Positions 34,461 to 43,555 of a stretch of 64,000 nucleotides of DNA are shown here, one piece after another. The position numbers were made by a program, and so were the translations under genes. The notes below the pieces were generated by a model. That model did not search any database and was not told the DNA's origin. It was given only the letters and a program-made list of their open reading frames with translations. How positions within the stretch are numbered: the first letter of the stretch is position 1; every line of letters starts with the position of its first letter. Where the stretch lies: NCBI GenBank assembly GCA_965237995.1, contig CBDEGO010000002.1, positions 372,001-436,000 of the forward strand, given 5' to 3'. This DNA is from JAAELZ01 sp965237995 (GTDB lineage Bacteria > Pseudomonadota > Gammaproteobacteria > Arenicellales > Poriferihabitantaceae).

Positions 34461-35168
34461 GGGGCTGTCCTAGATAACTAACCTATTTCTGTTTTAACCC
34501 ATTGTTTCAATTGTACTAATTGATCTTTTGGGTCACTGTTGTTAAATCGCCATTCACACTCCTTCAAAAAGAAGTGAAAATGCTTATTTGGAACACCATT
34601 AAACTTGCGTAAATGACGCTTCGCTTGGTTCCAAAAATTCTCTATCCCATTGATGTGATTTTGTTTATCTGCAAACAACACACTATGATTTATACGATAG
34701 TGCTTAAACTCACTCACATCAAGCGCATTATAACCACGCCAGCAATCAGTATATACGATGCTGTCAGGCTTTACCTTTTGCCTAATTATCGGCATCAAAG
34801 TTTGTGTCTTGGCATCAGGTATCATTGCTGCATATACCTTGCCATTGCGTTTAAGTAAGCCAAATACAGGCACTTTACCTGCAGCTCCACGCCCTCGTTT
34901 ACCTTTGCGTCTGCCACCAAAATAACTTTCATCTACTTCAATTTCACCAGCGAGCAAGCCAATGTTGTCTGTTTGCTCAAATATTAACTGCCGTAGACGA
35001 TGAAAATAATAACTTGCTGTAGACTTATTTACGCCGACTAATGAGGCTGCGGTTCTTGCAGTTGTACCCGCTACAAATAGCTCAATTAGTCTGTTTTGTT
35101 TATACTTGCTTAATCGACTCTTTCGCATCTAACCATACTAGATAATTTTAATTATCTAGGACAGCCCC
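34461..35168. mobile_element. complete IS1595-family insertion sequence (IS1016-like), 708 bp
   Basis: The element is bounded by perfect 17-bp terminal inverted repeats, GGGGCTGTCCTAGATAA at 34461-34477 and its complement at 35152-35168. It is flanked by an 8-bp direct repeat ATTAATTA at 34453-34460 and 35169-35176. The single transposase ORF runs leftward. The 8-bp duplication is as expected for IS1595. Intact ends and target duplication indicate recent insertion, placed between tRNA-Gly and the 3' end of dnaE. Confidence 0.97.
34478..35128 (-). CDS. IS1595-family transposase
   Basis: A 216-residue transposase: N-terminal HTH (about 15-45, TARTAASLVGVNKSTASYYF), then the ISXO2-type DDE nuclease domain starting at EIEVDESYFGGRRKG, with YTDCWRGYNAL and HINGIENFW (third acidic residue in NGIENFW). 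The zinc ribbon found in longer IS1595 members is absent, fitting the IS1016-like subgroup. It is full length and looks functional. Confidence 0.95.
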   Translation of the reverse strand: MRKSRLSKYKQNRLIELFVAGTTARTAASLVGVNKSTASYYFHRLRQLIFEQTDNIGLLAGEIEVDESYFGGRRKGKRGRGAAGKVPVFGLLKRNGKVYAAMIPDAKTQTLMPIIRQKVKPDSIVYTDCWRGYNALDVSEFKHYRINHSVLFADKQNHINGIENFWNQAKRHLRKFNGVPNKHFHFFLKECEWRFNNSDPKDQLVQLKQWVKTEIG

Positions 35169-35235
35169 ATTAATTATACCGATATTTTGTTGCACTAGCT
35201 TGGGGCTGTTTTACCCTAATTTGCCTATCTCAAGT

Positions 35236-38200
35236 TTAAGAAGCCTGCTTTTTATAGACAGGTCGGCGCTTCTCAATTTTATATCGCAAACCTTCTGCAA
35301 TGGCATAGTTATTGTATTCCCAACACAACGCGCTTGCTCCAAGTAACTGCTTCAGTTGGTCAACTAGCTCTTCATTTGGTGCCACCTTCCAAGTATCACC
35401 TAGTTGAATTGTACCGGTAATGCCATCTGGTTGGCGGTATTCCATTTCAATCAGCGTGTCACCACCTCGATGCGGATTAAGCGCATTTTTTAAACGCTCA
35501 AAACCAAATTCATTCACCAGTTTTGAATTGAGCTTAATTTTAATCGCAAGCAGCATATCCGACCTCAGCATCTGCACGTCACAGAGACTAATCGCGGTCA
35601 TTTGGTAACTTTCCTGCGCAGCGTCTTCTTCTAAATCGCCTTGTGCAATAATCATTGCATCTTTTAGCAACAAGTCTTTAGCTTGCTCGTAAAGATCAGG
35701 AAACACAACCACTTCCATCCGAGAGAAACCGTCATCTAGACTCATGAACGCCATTTTATCACCGCGCTTAGTGATGTTTATCCGAATAGCTACAATCATT
35801 CCAGCAATGACGCCTGATTTCAGCCCCGAAGGCATCCTACCTTGCTTGCAGTCAGACACCGATTCAAGCTCATCGCGATAGCCGTCGAACGGGTGACCTG
35901 ATAGATATAAACCTAATGATTCGCGCTCTTCAGATAAGCGGCGCGCCTCTTGCCATGGCGCCGCCGTCTCAATTTCCTTTATCACGTTTTCACCAGCAGC
36001 TAGCCCAAATAAATCGCTTTGCCCCACAAGTTCATCTTTACTGCGTTGCTCTGCCACTTCCATCGCATAGGGTAAGTTTAATAAGGTTTGCGCGCGATGC
36101 ATACCTAGACAATCTAAACCACCACATCGAGTTAATGCCTCTAAAGCCCGTTTATTAACTTTCTTTGAGTCGATTCGCTGACAAAAACTATGTAAATTCT
36201 TATACCGCCCCTGCTCTTCTCTATTGTTGACTATCGATTCAATTGCCGACTCGCCTAACCCTTTTATGGCTCCCAGACCATACACAATAGTGCTTTCATC
36301 AGCAGGCATAAATTTATAGGCGCAGCTATTCACACTAGGAGTCTCAATAGCTAAATCTAATTTTCTCGCCTCCGCGATCAAGCTGACCACTTTGTCAGTG
36401 TGGTCCATATCTGCAGACAACGTAGCCGCCATAAAAGCAGCGGGATAGTGCGCTTTTAACCACGCTGTTTGAAACGACACAAGCGCGTACGCCGCAGAGT
36501 GTGACTTATTAAACCCATAGCCTGCAAACTTTTCCATCAAGTCAAAAATATAATTAGCATCACTACTCGGAATATTTATTTTCCTTTGCGCCATCAACAA
36601 ATATCGACCGCTGCTTAGCCATCTCTTCAGGCTTTTTCTTACCCATTGCACGTCGCAATATATCGGCCCCACCTAGTGAATATCCAGCTAAGGTCTGCGC
36701 AATTTGCATAACCTGTTCTTGATACAAAATAACGCCATACGTCTCTGCCAGTATTGGTTCAGTTAACGGGTGCGGATATTCCACTTTTTGCCTGCCGTGT
36801 TTGCGATCAACAAAGTTATTCACCATGCCAGACTCCAGCGGCCCTGGCCGATATAGCGCCACTAAGGCAATCAGGTCTTCGAAACAATCTGGTTGTAAGC
36901 GCAAGATTAGATCTCGCATTCCGCTCGACTCAAGCTGAAAAACAGCGACAGTTTGTCCTTTCTTAATGAGTGTAAACGTCGCTTCATCGTAAAAAGGTTG
37001 GCTTGGTACTTCCACGCTCGGTTGATCTTGCGCAAGCGCTGCGCTATTGATCAATTTTTGCGCCCAATCAATAATCGTAAGAGTTCGCAGCCCTAAAAAA
37101 TCAAACTTAACTAAACCGATACTTTTCAAGGTCATCCTTATCCAACTGCGTCACAGCTTGAGTCGCTTCCGATTCTGCAAATAGCGCGGTGAAATCAGTT
37201 AGTGTTGAAGGCGCAATGACGACACCGCCCGCATGTTTCCCTACATTTTTGCACAGCCCTTCTAATTGTAGCGCGGTGTCAATCAGCTGAGCGGCTTCGG
37301 CATCGTCATTGTAACGCTGCGACAACTCAGGCTCTTTATCCAATGCCTTTTGCAAAGTGATGCCAATTTCAAAGGGCACTAATTTAGCGATACTATCTAC
37401 GTAACCGTAAGAGTGCCCCAGCACTCGACCGACATCGCGTATCACCGCCTTTGCTGCCATCGTTCCAAAGGTGATTATTTGTGCAACTTGATCACGACCG
37501 TAACACTCGCTCACGTACTCGATAACCTTGTCGCGGCCTTCCATGCAAAAGTCGATATCAAAGTCAGGCATCGACACCCTTTCTGGGTTTAGGAATCGCT
37601 CAAACAACAGACCATACTGCAATGGATCTAAATCAGTAATCCCCATTGCCCAAGCGACTACTGATCCCGCGCCAGAACCACGACCAGGTCCAACTGGAAT
37701 TTCCTGCTCTCGAGACCAGCGAATAAAATCAGCCACAATTAAAAAGTAGCCTGGAAACCCCATTTGATTTATGACCGCTAGTTCCGTTTCTAGACGATCA
37801 AAGTAATCCTTATCACTAAAAGGGTTCGGGTTTGATTCTCCCTCAATAGTTAACTCTTTCAATCGGGCCAAACGTTGCTGCAAACCAAGCTCTGAGATTT
37901 CCCGAATAGCTTGGTCAGCTGTTTGCAATCCCGAACCCGGAAATTCAGGTAAATAATCCGTTCCAAAAGTCAAAAAGACATTGCAGCTGCGGGCAATATT
38001 GACCGTATTGTCGATCGCTTCGGGCAAATCATCGAAGAGCGATCTCATCTCCTCGCTTGAACGCAGGTAGTTCTGCGGCGTAAACGCACTCGTCCGGCGT
38101 GTATCTCCGATTTGTCTACCTTCATTGATGCAAACACGTACCTCATGCAAATTGAAGTGGTCAGGCTCAAGGAACTGCACTTGATTAATAGCAACAAGTG

Positions 38201-38780
38201 GCACATGGTATTGTTCGGACAAACTAACCACATGTTTGATATAGGTGTTTTCACCTTTGATTCCTAAGCGCGAAACCCCAAAAAAGAATCCATCCTGAAA
38301 TAGTGGCTGATAACTGGCTAAATTGCTCTGTAGCGTCAGCTGGTCTTGATTCATAATTGCTTGCGTTAGACCACCATCCTTATTTAAAGTGATGGCGACA
38401 ATACCTCGCGAAGCACCGCTTTGTAGTTGTGACTGCTTAATCACAGGCAAACCATTTCTGCGGTTATTGATAATCGCGTCAGTTAATAGCTGGCACAAGT
38501 GTACATAGCCTTGGTTGTTCTTAGCTAAAAAAACGAATCGGTCAATTAACGTCGCATCGGCAGGATTTTCTACGCAAACCTCAGCGCCGATAATGGGTTT
38601 AACTCCATTAGATAAACAGGCTTTATAAAACTTTACCGTTGCGTATAAATTGCTTAAATCGGTAATCGCCAAAGCAGCCATATTCAGACTCTTAACGGCA
38701 GCCACGGTTGGCTTTATTCGGGTTAGCCCATCATCTAAAGAGTACTCCGTATGCAGATGGAGATGCACAAACTCAGTCAT
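35236..38780 (-). pseudogene. dnaE: DNA polymerase III alpha subunit, frame broken twice
   Basis: Together these 3.5 kb encode a full-length DnaE (about 1180 aa), but in three frames. Part 1 (37107-38780) has the PHP domain (FVHLHLHTEYSLDDGL), the polymerase palm with GPGRGSGAGS and the PDFDIDFC catalytic aspartates. Part 2 (36563-37135) begins again at GLVKFDFLGLRTLTIID. Part 3 (35236-36672) has EKFAGYGFNKSHSAAYA through the HhH, OB and C-terminal domains. Each junction is repaired by removing a single base: near 37119-37127 (A4 run on the coding strand) and near 36575-36577 (A3 run). Apart from these, the sequence is well conserved. It is an essential gene, so sequencing error, a second copy or recoding must be considered. 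It overlaps rnhB by 4 nt as usual. Confidence 0.9.
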
Positions 38781-39349
38781 ATTACGCTCTGAGAAACAGG
38801 TTTAAATGATAAGCGATGCGCCGAGCAAGGGCCGTGTTCACACAATGCCAATAGATGTGCTTTTGTCGGATACCCTTTATGCTGCGCAAATCCATATTGC
38901 GGAAATTGTTGATCTAAGGCTACTAGCTGCCGGTCTCGTTCTTGCTTAGCTAATATTGAGGCAGCAGAGATAACGGGTTGTGTGAGATCTCCTTTAACAA
39001 TACATCGTGCAGGAATTAACAAATCTGGCGCTCTGTTGCCATCTATTAAAACCAGAGTAGGCACTTTTTGCAACCCCATGACTGCGCGCTGCATTGCCAG
39101 CATCGTCGCCTGTAGAATATTAATTCTATCAACTTCCTCACACGTGGCTTGCGCTACACACCATGCAATCGCTTGCTGCTGAATCATCGGTTCAAGAACT
39201 GCACGCTGCCCAGCAGAAAGTTTTTTGGAGTCGGTTAAACCCGGCAAATCAAACCGCGCTGGCAGTATCACTGCGCTAGCGACAACAGAACCGGCTAACG
39301 GCCCTCTTCCTGCCTCATCAACCCCAGCTACCCAGTTCACTTCACTCAT
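38777..39349 (-). CDS. rnhB: ribonuclease HII
   Basis: A 190-residue enzyme removing ribonucleotides from DNA. The active-site motif AGVDEAGRGPLAGSV (8-22), GLTDSKKLSAGQR, the DGNRAPDL segment and ISAASILAKQERDR are intact. It overlaps dnaE by 4 nt and lpxB by 8 nt. It is the only undamaged gene between lpxA and the IS. Confidence 0.96.
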   Translation of the reverse strand: MSEVNWVAGVDEAGRGPLAGSVVASAVILPARFDLPGLTDSKKLSAGQRAVLEPMIQQQAIAWCVAQATCEEVDRINILQATMLAMQRAVMGLQKVPTLVLIDGNRAPDLLIPARCIVKGDLTQPVISAASILAKQERDRQLVALDQQFPQYGFAQHKGYPTKAHLLALCEHGPCSAHRLSFKPVSQSVI

Positions 39350-40506
39350 CTAATAGTTTGAGTACTGCACGAGCAGCTACCTTATCTGCATCAATCGCTA
39401 GTTGACGACGAGCCGTTGCAAATTGTGCCTCTAATGCTTTAACCGTTTGCGGTTGATCGAGATAATATTGCACCTGCTTACAAATGTTTTCTGCGGTGAC
39501 TTCATCTTGAGATAGCTCCGGAACGACCGGCTGTTCAAGTAGATGGTTGGGCATAGAAAAGTATTTTACTTGAGCAAACAGTTTGAACATTAAATAGCTA
39601 AGCGATGACACTTTGTATATTACCACCATCACCGTTTGCTCTAACATCGATTCAAGCGCTGCAGTACCAGAGGCTAAAATGACTACATCACTTGCCTGCA
39701 TCGCTTGTTTAGAATTCCCGTCCAACATGAGTATGGGCAACCCGCTTTCCAAGATTTGCGCTTGATAATAGGTTCTCAAATTGGGTTTAGCGAAAGGTAA
39801 TACAAACTGCAAATTTGAGTCCGACTTAAACAAACGTTGCGCGGATTCTAATAGTGTTGGCAACAAAGCATTGAATTCACTTCTGCGACTGCCGGGCATC
39901 AGCCCTACGACGGTCTTTGCGCTTATTCCTAATGTTTGCCTAGCGGTTTTAAGCAATTGAGATTTAGATTTTGTCTGCTCTGGCATCGCGGCGGGGATGC
40001 CCTACGAAGGTCGCCTCCAAGCCGACTTTATCGTAATAGCTTTTTTCGAACGGAAAAAGTGTGAGCATGTGATCAATAGCACGCTTTATTTTATGTATTC
40101 GATAACTACGCCACGCCCAAACAGTCGGGCTGACATAGTGTACTGTTGCAAACCCTTTCTTTTTAAGCTTTAACGCTAAGCCAATATTAAAATCTGGCGC
40201 ATCAACGCCGATAAATAAAGCAGGCCGGCGCTTTATAATACTCTGCGCTAAGCGTAACCTAAGCCTAATAATTGACCAAAGGTTTTTCAGGGCTTCATCA
40301 ATCCCCATTACAGTAATGGAATCCATCGAGTACAACAATTCGCAGCCTTGCGCTTGCATTAAGGGCCCACCAATACCGAAAAAACTGCAATCGGGATATT
40401 GCTTACGCACTTCGCGAATCAAACCTGCAGCCAATATATCACCCGACGGCTCGCCGACCGAAATTGCAATGCTAAGGGGTAGTCTATTCTGTTCAGCAAG
40501 TGCCAT
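39342..40506 (-). pseudogene. lpxB: lipid-A-disaccharide synthase, single frameshift
   Basis: Two ORFs, 39964-40506 (SVGEPSGDILAAGLI to FVGHPRRD) and 39342-39986 (GLMPGSRRSEFNALLP to the end), together make one LpxB, the glycosyltransferase forming the lipid A disaccharide. The break lies near 39985-40000, where the coding strand reads CATCCCCGCCGCGATG. Dropping one C gives VGHPAAMPE, but the family motif is usually VGHPLAD-x-MP, so a net loss of five bases fits the alignment better. The rest is well conserved. It starts at ATG 40506, downstream of the structured non-coding stretch at 40525-40733. Confidence 0.88.
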
Positions 40507-40524
40507 TACAGCCTTAACTTAGGT

Positions 40525-40733
40525 AATACAATCGAAAAACACCATAGATACCCCCGCGTAAACGCGAGGTACTAGCAACCCATTACAATCCTTCGGATTG
40601 AGCAGCTGTTTTACGCCGCTGATATTATTAACTGCGGAAAAGCTGCATAGCTCATTCACCCACGGGTAAAACCCATGGTGCTCTGTCTGCGAACGCATAG
40701 AATTCGAAGGCTCAAGGCCTTGGGCGTAACATC
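40525..40733 (-). ncRNA. structured RNA, HEARO/IscB omega-RNA-like, without iscB
   Basis: About 210 nt between lpxA and lpxB, where these genes normally abut, with no credible protein but dense potential pairing. Visible are CAATCC-TTC-GGATTG (40586-40600), a long stem of GCAGCTGTTTTACGCCGC with GCGGAAAAGCTGC (arms 40602-40618 and 40633-40646), CCACGGGT-AAA-ACCCATGG (40661-40678), and GATACCCCCGCG with CGCGAGGTA (40547-40571). On the minus strand the core reads GTGGGTGAATGAGCTATGCA, which from memory resembles the HEARO/omega-RNA scaffold used by IscB nucleases. Its upstream edge abuts GTGA at the lpxA stop, and HEARO elements are remembered as inserting beside ATGA/GTGA. No iscB ORF is present. 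Ends are approximate; a small structured mobile repeat is the main alternative. Confidence 0.45.
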
Positions 40734-41508
40734 TCACCGACGAATGATGCCACGGTCACTGGCTGCTAGAAAGCCTAACAGACAATTAATATCACTGTCC
40801 TCGCGGTCTAGCTTTACTATCTCAGCCATGGCTGATTTTAAATCTAGGTTATTTCCTGTAAAGTAATTTATATGCTGACTTAAGCAAGGTAATTGAATTG
40901 TCGCTATAACCACGACGTTTAAGGCCTTTGCTATTGATACCATATGGCTCTGCTGAGTTACCAGCAGCAACAATATAGGGCGGAACATCTTGAAAGCAAA
41001 CAGCTCCAATTCCGGTAATACAGTGGGCCCCAACACTACAAAACTGATGCACCAACGAAAAACCACCGAGAATCGCGAAGTCGCCTACCTTAACGTGGCC
41101 AGCTAAGCTCGCCCCATTAGCGAACGTGGTCGAATTGCCGATGATACAGTCATGCGCAATATGCACATAGGCCATGATAAAGTTGTCATCGCCAATAACC
41201 GTTTGTTGACTAAAATCCGGCGTGCCGCGGTTAAGCGTTACATATTCTCTAAAGGTGTTTCGATCACCGATGATTAGTTGAGTCGGCTCTTGTTTATATC
41301 CGCGGTATTGCGGCGCCTCTCCAATGGAACTGAACTGGAAGAAATGATTATCCTTGCCTATGTGGGTGTGGTTCCTAATAACCACATGTGGGCCAATAAT
41401 AGTGCCATCGCCAATTGAAACATTGTCTTCTATAATACTAAACGGGCCGATACTGACATTATCCCCAATTTGTGCCCCAGGATGGACAATGGCTCGTTCA
41501 TGAATCAC
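40734..41508 (-). pseudogene. lpxA: UDP-GlcNAc acyltransferase, late frameshift
   Basis: First enzyme of lipid A synthesis, with hexapeptide-repeat left-handed beta-helix (IGPFSIIEDNVSIGDGTIIG and so on), catalytic His in HIAHDCIIG, and GLKRRGYSDNSI. The main frame stops early after AYKLLYRK (40849). The expected C-terminal helices continue in another frame as FTGNNLDLKSAMAEIVKLD to SDRGIIRR (stop at 40734). The shift lies near 40855-40866, in a CTTTA context. A five-base loss (one unit of a CTTTA duplication) would align best with E. coli LpxA; a one-base gain is the alternative. The start is GTG at 41508, overlapping the fabZ stop as GTGA. Confidence 0.88.
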
Positions 41509-41963
41509 GATTCGTCGATAATCTGGTATGTGAACATAATATCCGCTTTCGCACACATGTCTCCATCAACATGTGCAGACACTGCCGTTTTCCAAATGTT
41601 ACGTTTTTTACGCTCAAACTTGACCTCTATTTGCATTTGGTCACCTGGCTCGACCTGTCGTTTAAAACGGACATTATCCGCACCAGCAAAAAGGTAAATT
41701 ATTTCTTCGTTTTGCTTATCTGATTCTAAGCCTAAAGCCGCTAAAAGGGCCGCACCTTGCGCCATCGCCTCTAGCATTAATACCCCAGGAAATACGGGGC
41801 GATGCGGAAAATGTCCATTAAAAAATGGCTCATTTGCGGTCACATTTTTAATGGCCGTTAAGGAGTCATCAATTTTGTATTCCAACACTCGATCAATCAG
41901 TAAAAACGGATAACGATGGGGTAGTATTTTCCTTATCGCGTTGATATCTAGTTGTTGACTCAT
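41505..41963 (-). CDS. fabZ: 3-hydroxyacyl-ACP dehydratase FabZ
   Basis: A 152-residue hot-dog-fold dehydratase of fatty acid synthesis. The active-site His and Glu are in HFPHRPVFPGVLMLEAMAQG; ILPHRYPFLLIDRVLEY is the N-terminal signature. It is coupled to lpxA by a 4-nt GTGA overlap and shares the 3-hydroxyacyl-ACP pool with it. Confidence 0.96.
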   Translation of the reverse strand: MSQQLDINAIRKILPHRYPFLLIDRVLEYKIDDSLTAIKNVTANEPFFNGHFPHRPVFPGVLMLEAMAQGAALLAALGLESDKQNEEIIYLFAGADNVRFKRQVEPGDQMQIEVKFERKKRNIWKTAVSAHVDGDMCAKADIMFTYQIIDES

Positions 41964-42004
41964 AATTTTGCTCGTAAGTGTATTAGATGATATTGGAGGT
42001 TAGC

Positions 42005-42991
42005 TTAGCTAAGTTTTCTGAGCCTAGCAATCAGCTTTCTCCATACCTTGACAGGTTGTGCAGGCAAGCTGGAAGAATATACGCCTGCGGTCGCAATTGA
42101 TTTAGTGACTAAAGAATTTGCAAGAATCGTCACTTTGTCGCAAATAATCAGGTGCCCCACCAACGCAGCCCGACCAGCAATTAAGCAATCGGCACCCACC
42201 GTAGTGCTTCCGGCAATCGCTGCACAGCCTGCAATAGCAGTTCCACGGCCAATGTTCACATTGTGAGCAATCTGCACTAAGTTATCAATGATCACGTTAT
42301 CACCTATAATAGTATCTCCGATACTGCCTCTATCGATGGTTGTATTAGCGCCTATTTCGACATTTTTACCAATAATGACCTTGCCGATATGCTGCGTTTT
42401 ACGCCAAATGGTTTCTGTCGCATTTTGATTAGCGTCGGATACATACCCAAAGCCATCAGCACCGATGACGACACCTGCACTAATATGACAATTTTCACCA
42501 ATTGAGCACCCATGCATAATACTGCAGTTTACCCCTATGCTAGCACCTGCATCAATGATCACGTTTTCGCCAATATAAGCGCCCGAGCCAATATACACCT
42601 TACCTTTGAATATAACGCCAGAAGCGATAACCACATTGTGACCAATATATGCTTCTTCGGGCAGACTAACATCAGACGCAATTTGTGCCGAAGCTTCGAC
42701 TTTGGCTGCGCACTCTTTCACGGGGTACAGTAGGGGCATTAACTTAGTCAGCGCTAACTGCGGGTTTTTCACTTCAAGTAACCTGCCCTGATACGCTGTG
42801 GGACGAGAGTCCGCAATAACAACACCTGCTTTTGTAGTTGTTAACTGCTCAGCGTAACGTTGATCGTAAAAAGGAGCCAAACTCTGCTCATCAGCAGAAG
42901 TGAGTGTAGCAATAGAGTGTATCTGATAGTCCTTATCTCTTTCTGCAATTTTACCGCCGCAAATTTCGGCTAATTCAGAAAGTGTAGCCAT
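42005..42991 (-). CDS. lpxD: UDP-3-O-acylglucosamine N-acyltransferase
   Basis: A 328-residue acyltransferase for the third step of lipid A synthesis. It has an N-terminal uridine-binding domain (about 1-100), a long hexapeptide-repeat beta-helix, the GADGFGYV segment and the catalytic His in LVQIAHNVNIG. The C-terminal helix is short and basic (KVWRKLIARLRKLS). It is 17 nt downstream of skp. It is intact, unlike lpxA and lpxB. Confidence 0.95.
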   Translation of the reverse strand: MATLSELAEICGGKIAERDKDYQIHSIATLTSADEQSLAPFYDQRYAEQLTTTKAGVVIADSRPTAYQGRLLEVKNPQLALTKLMPLLYPVKECAAKVEASAQIASDVSLPEEAYIGHNVVIASGVIFKGKVYIGSGAYIGENVIIDAGASIGVNCSIMHGCSIGENCHISAGVVIGADGFGYVSDANQNATETIWRKTQHIGKVIIGKNVEIGANTTIDRGSIGDTIIGDNVIIDNLVQIAHNVNIGRGTAIAGCAAIAGSTTVGADCLIAGRAALVGHLIICDKVTILANSLVTKSIATAGVYSSSLPAQPVKVWRKLIARLRKLS

Positions 42992-43008
42992 TAACTGCGA
43001 GTTGTCCG

Positions 43009-43509
43009 TTATTGAGAGTACTTTTTAGTAAGGTGCTTTAACACCTTTTCAGTCATGTCTATTTCTGGTTTGAACCAGACCGCTTGCTGGAAAATAATAT
43101 CGTAGTCTTCAGCTTCAGCTACTTCAATTACCGCATCCGTTACAATTTTCTGTAGTTGCGCCAATTCTTCATTACGGCGTAAATTAAAATCTTCATTTAG
43201 TTCGCGTTGCTCCCGCTGCAGCCGGCGTTGCAGATCTGTAAGTTTGCGCGCACTCTCTGCCTTTTCTGTATCGCTTAATAATAAGCTGTTTTTCTGTGCT
43301 CCCTTTTCGACTGCTAAAGCCTCATCCCGCAGGACCAATAATGCCTTTTCCCGCTCACTAAATTCAGCTTCTAATTTCTTAAGGGAAGCCTTCCCTTGTG
43401 GCGCGGTCTCCACCAACTTGACGGCATTCACATAACCTATTTTTTCAGCGTAGGCTGCGCCTGTTAATAAGGCAATTAACTGCAGGCTAATGAGAATTTT
43501 TTTGAGCAT
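43009..43509 (-). CDS. skp: periplasmic chaperone Skp/OmpH
   Basis: A 166-residue protein with signal peptide (about 1-21, AYA cleavage) and long, charged coiled-coil arms (about 45-125) rich in Lys/Glu/Arg/Leu, as in the trimeric Skp jellyfish fold. It holds unfolded outer-membrane proteins for BamA. It lies 46 nt after bamA and before lpxD, the conserved order. Confidence 0.92.
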   Translation of the reverse strand: MLKKILISLQLIALLTGAAYAEKIGYVNAVKLVETAPQGKASLKKLEAEFSEREKALLVLRDEALAVEKGAQKNSLLLSDTEKAESARKLTDLQRRLQREQRELNEDFNLRRNEELAQLQKIVTDAVIEVAEAEDYDIIFQQAVWFKPEIDMTEKVLKHLTKKYSQ

Positions 43510-43555
43510 CAGTGATTATTTTATCGTCTATTCTTGAGTGTATTAAGCAACAATT

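Noticed and set aside
40525..40733. CRISPR array
   Set aside because: The hairpins are all different and there are no evenly spaced identical repeats. No cas gene is in the window.
40519..40737. 72-codon ORF between lpxA and lpxB
   Set aside because: It runs through strong hairpins and has no protein-like pattern; a structured RNA explains the stretch better.
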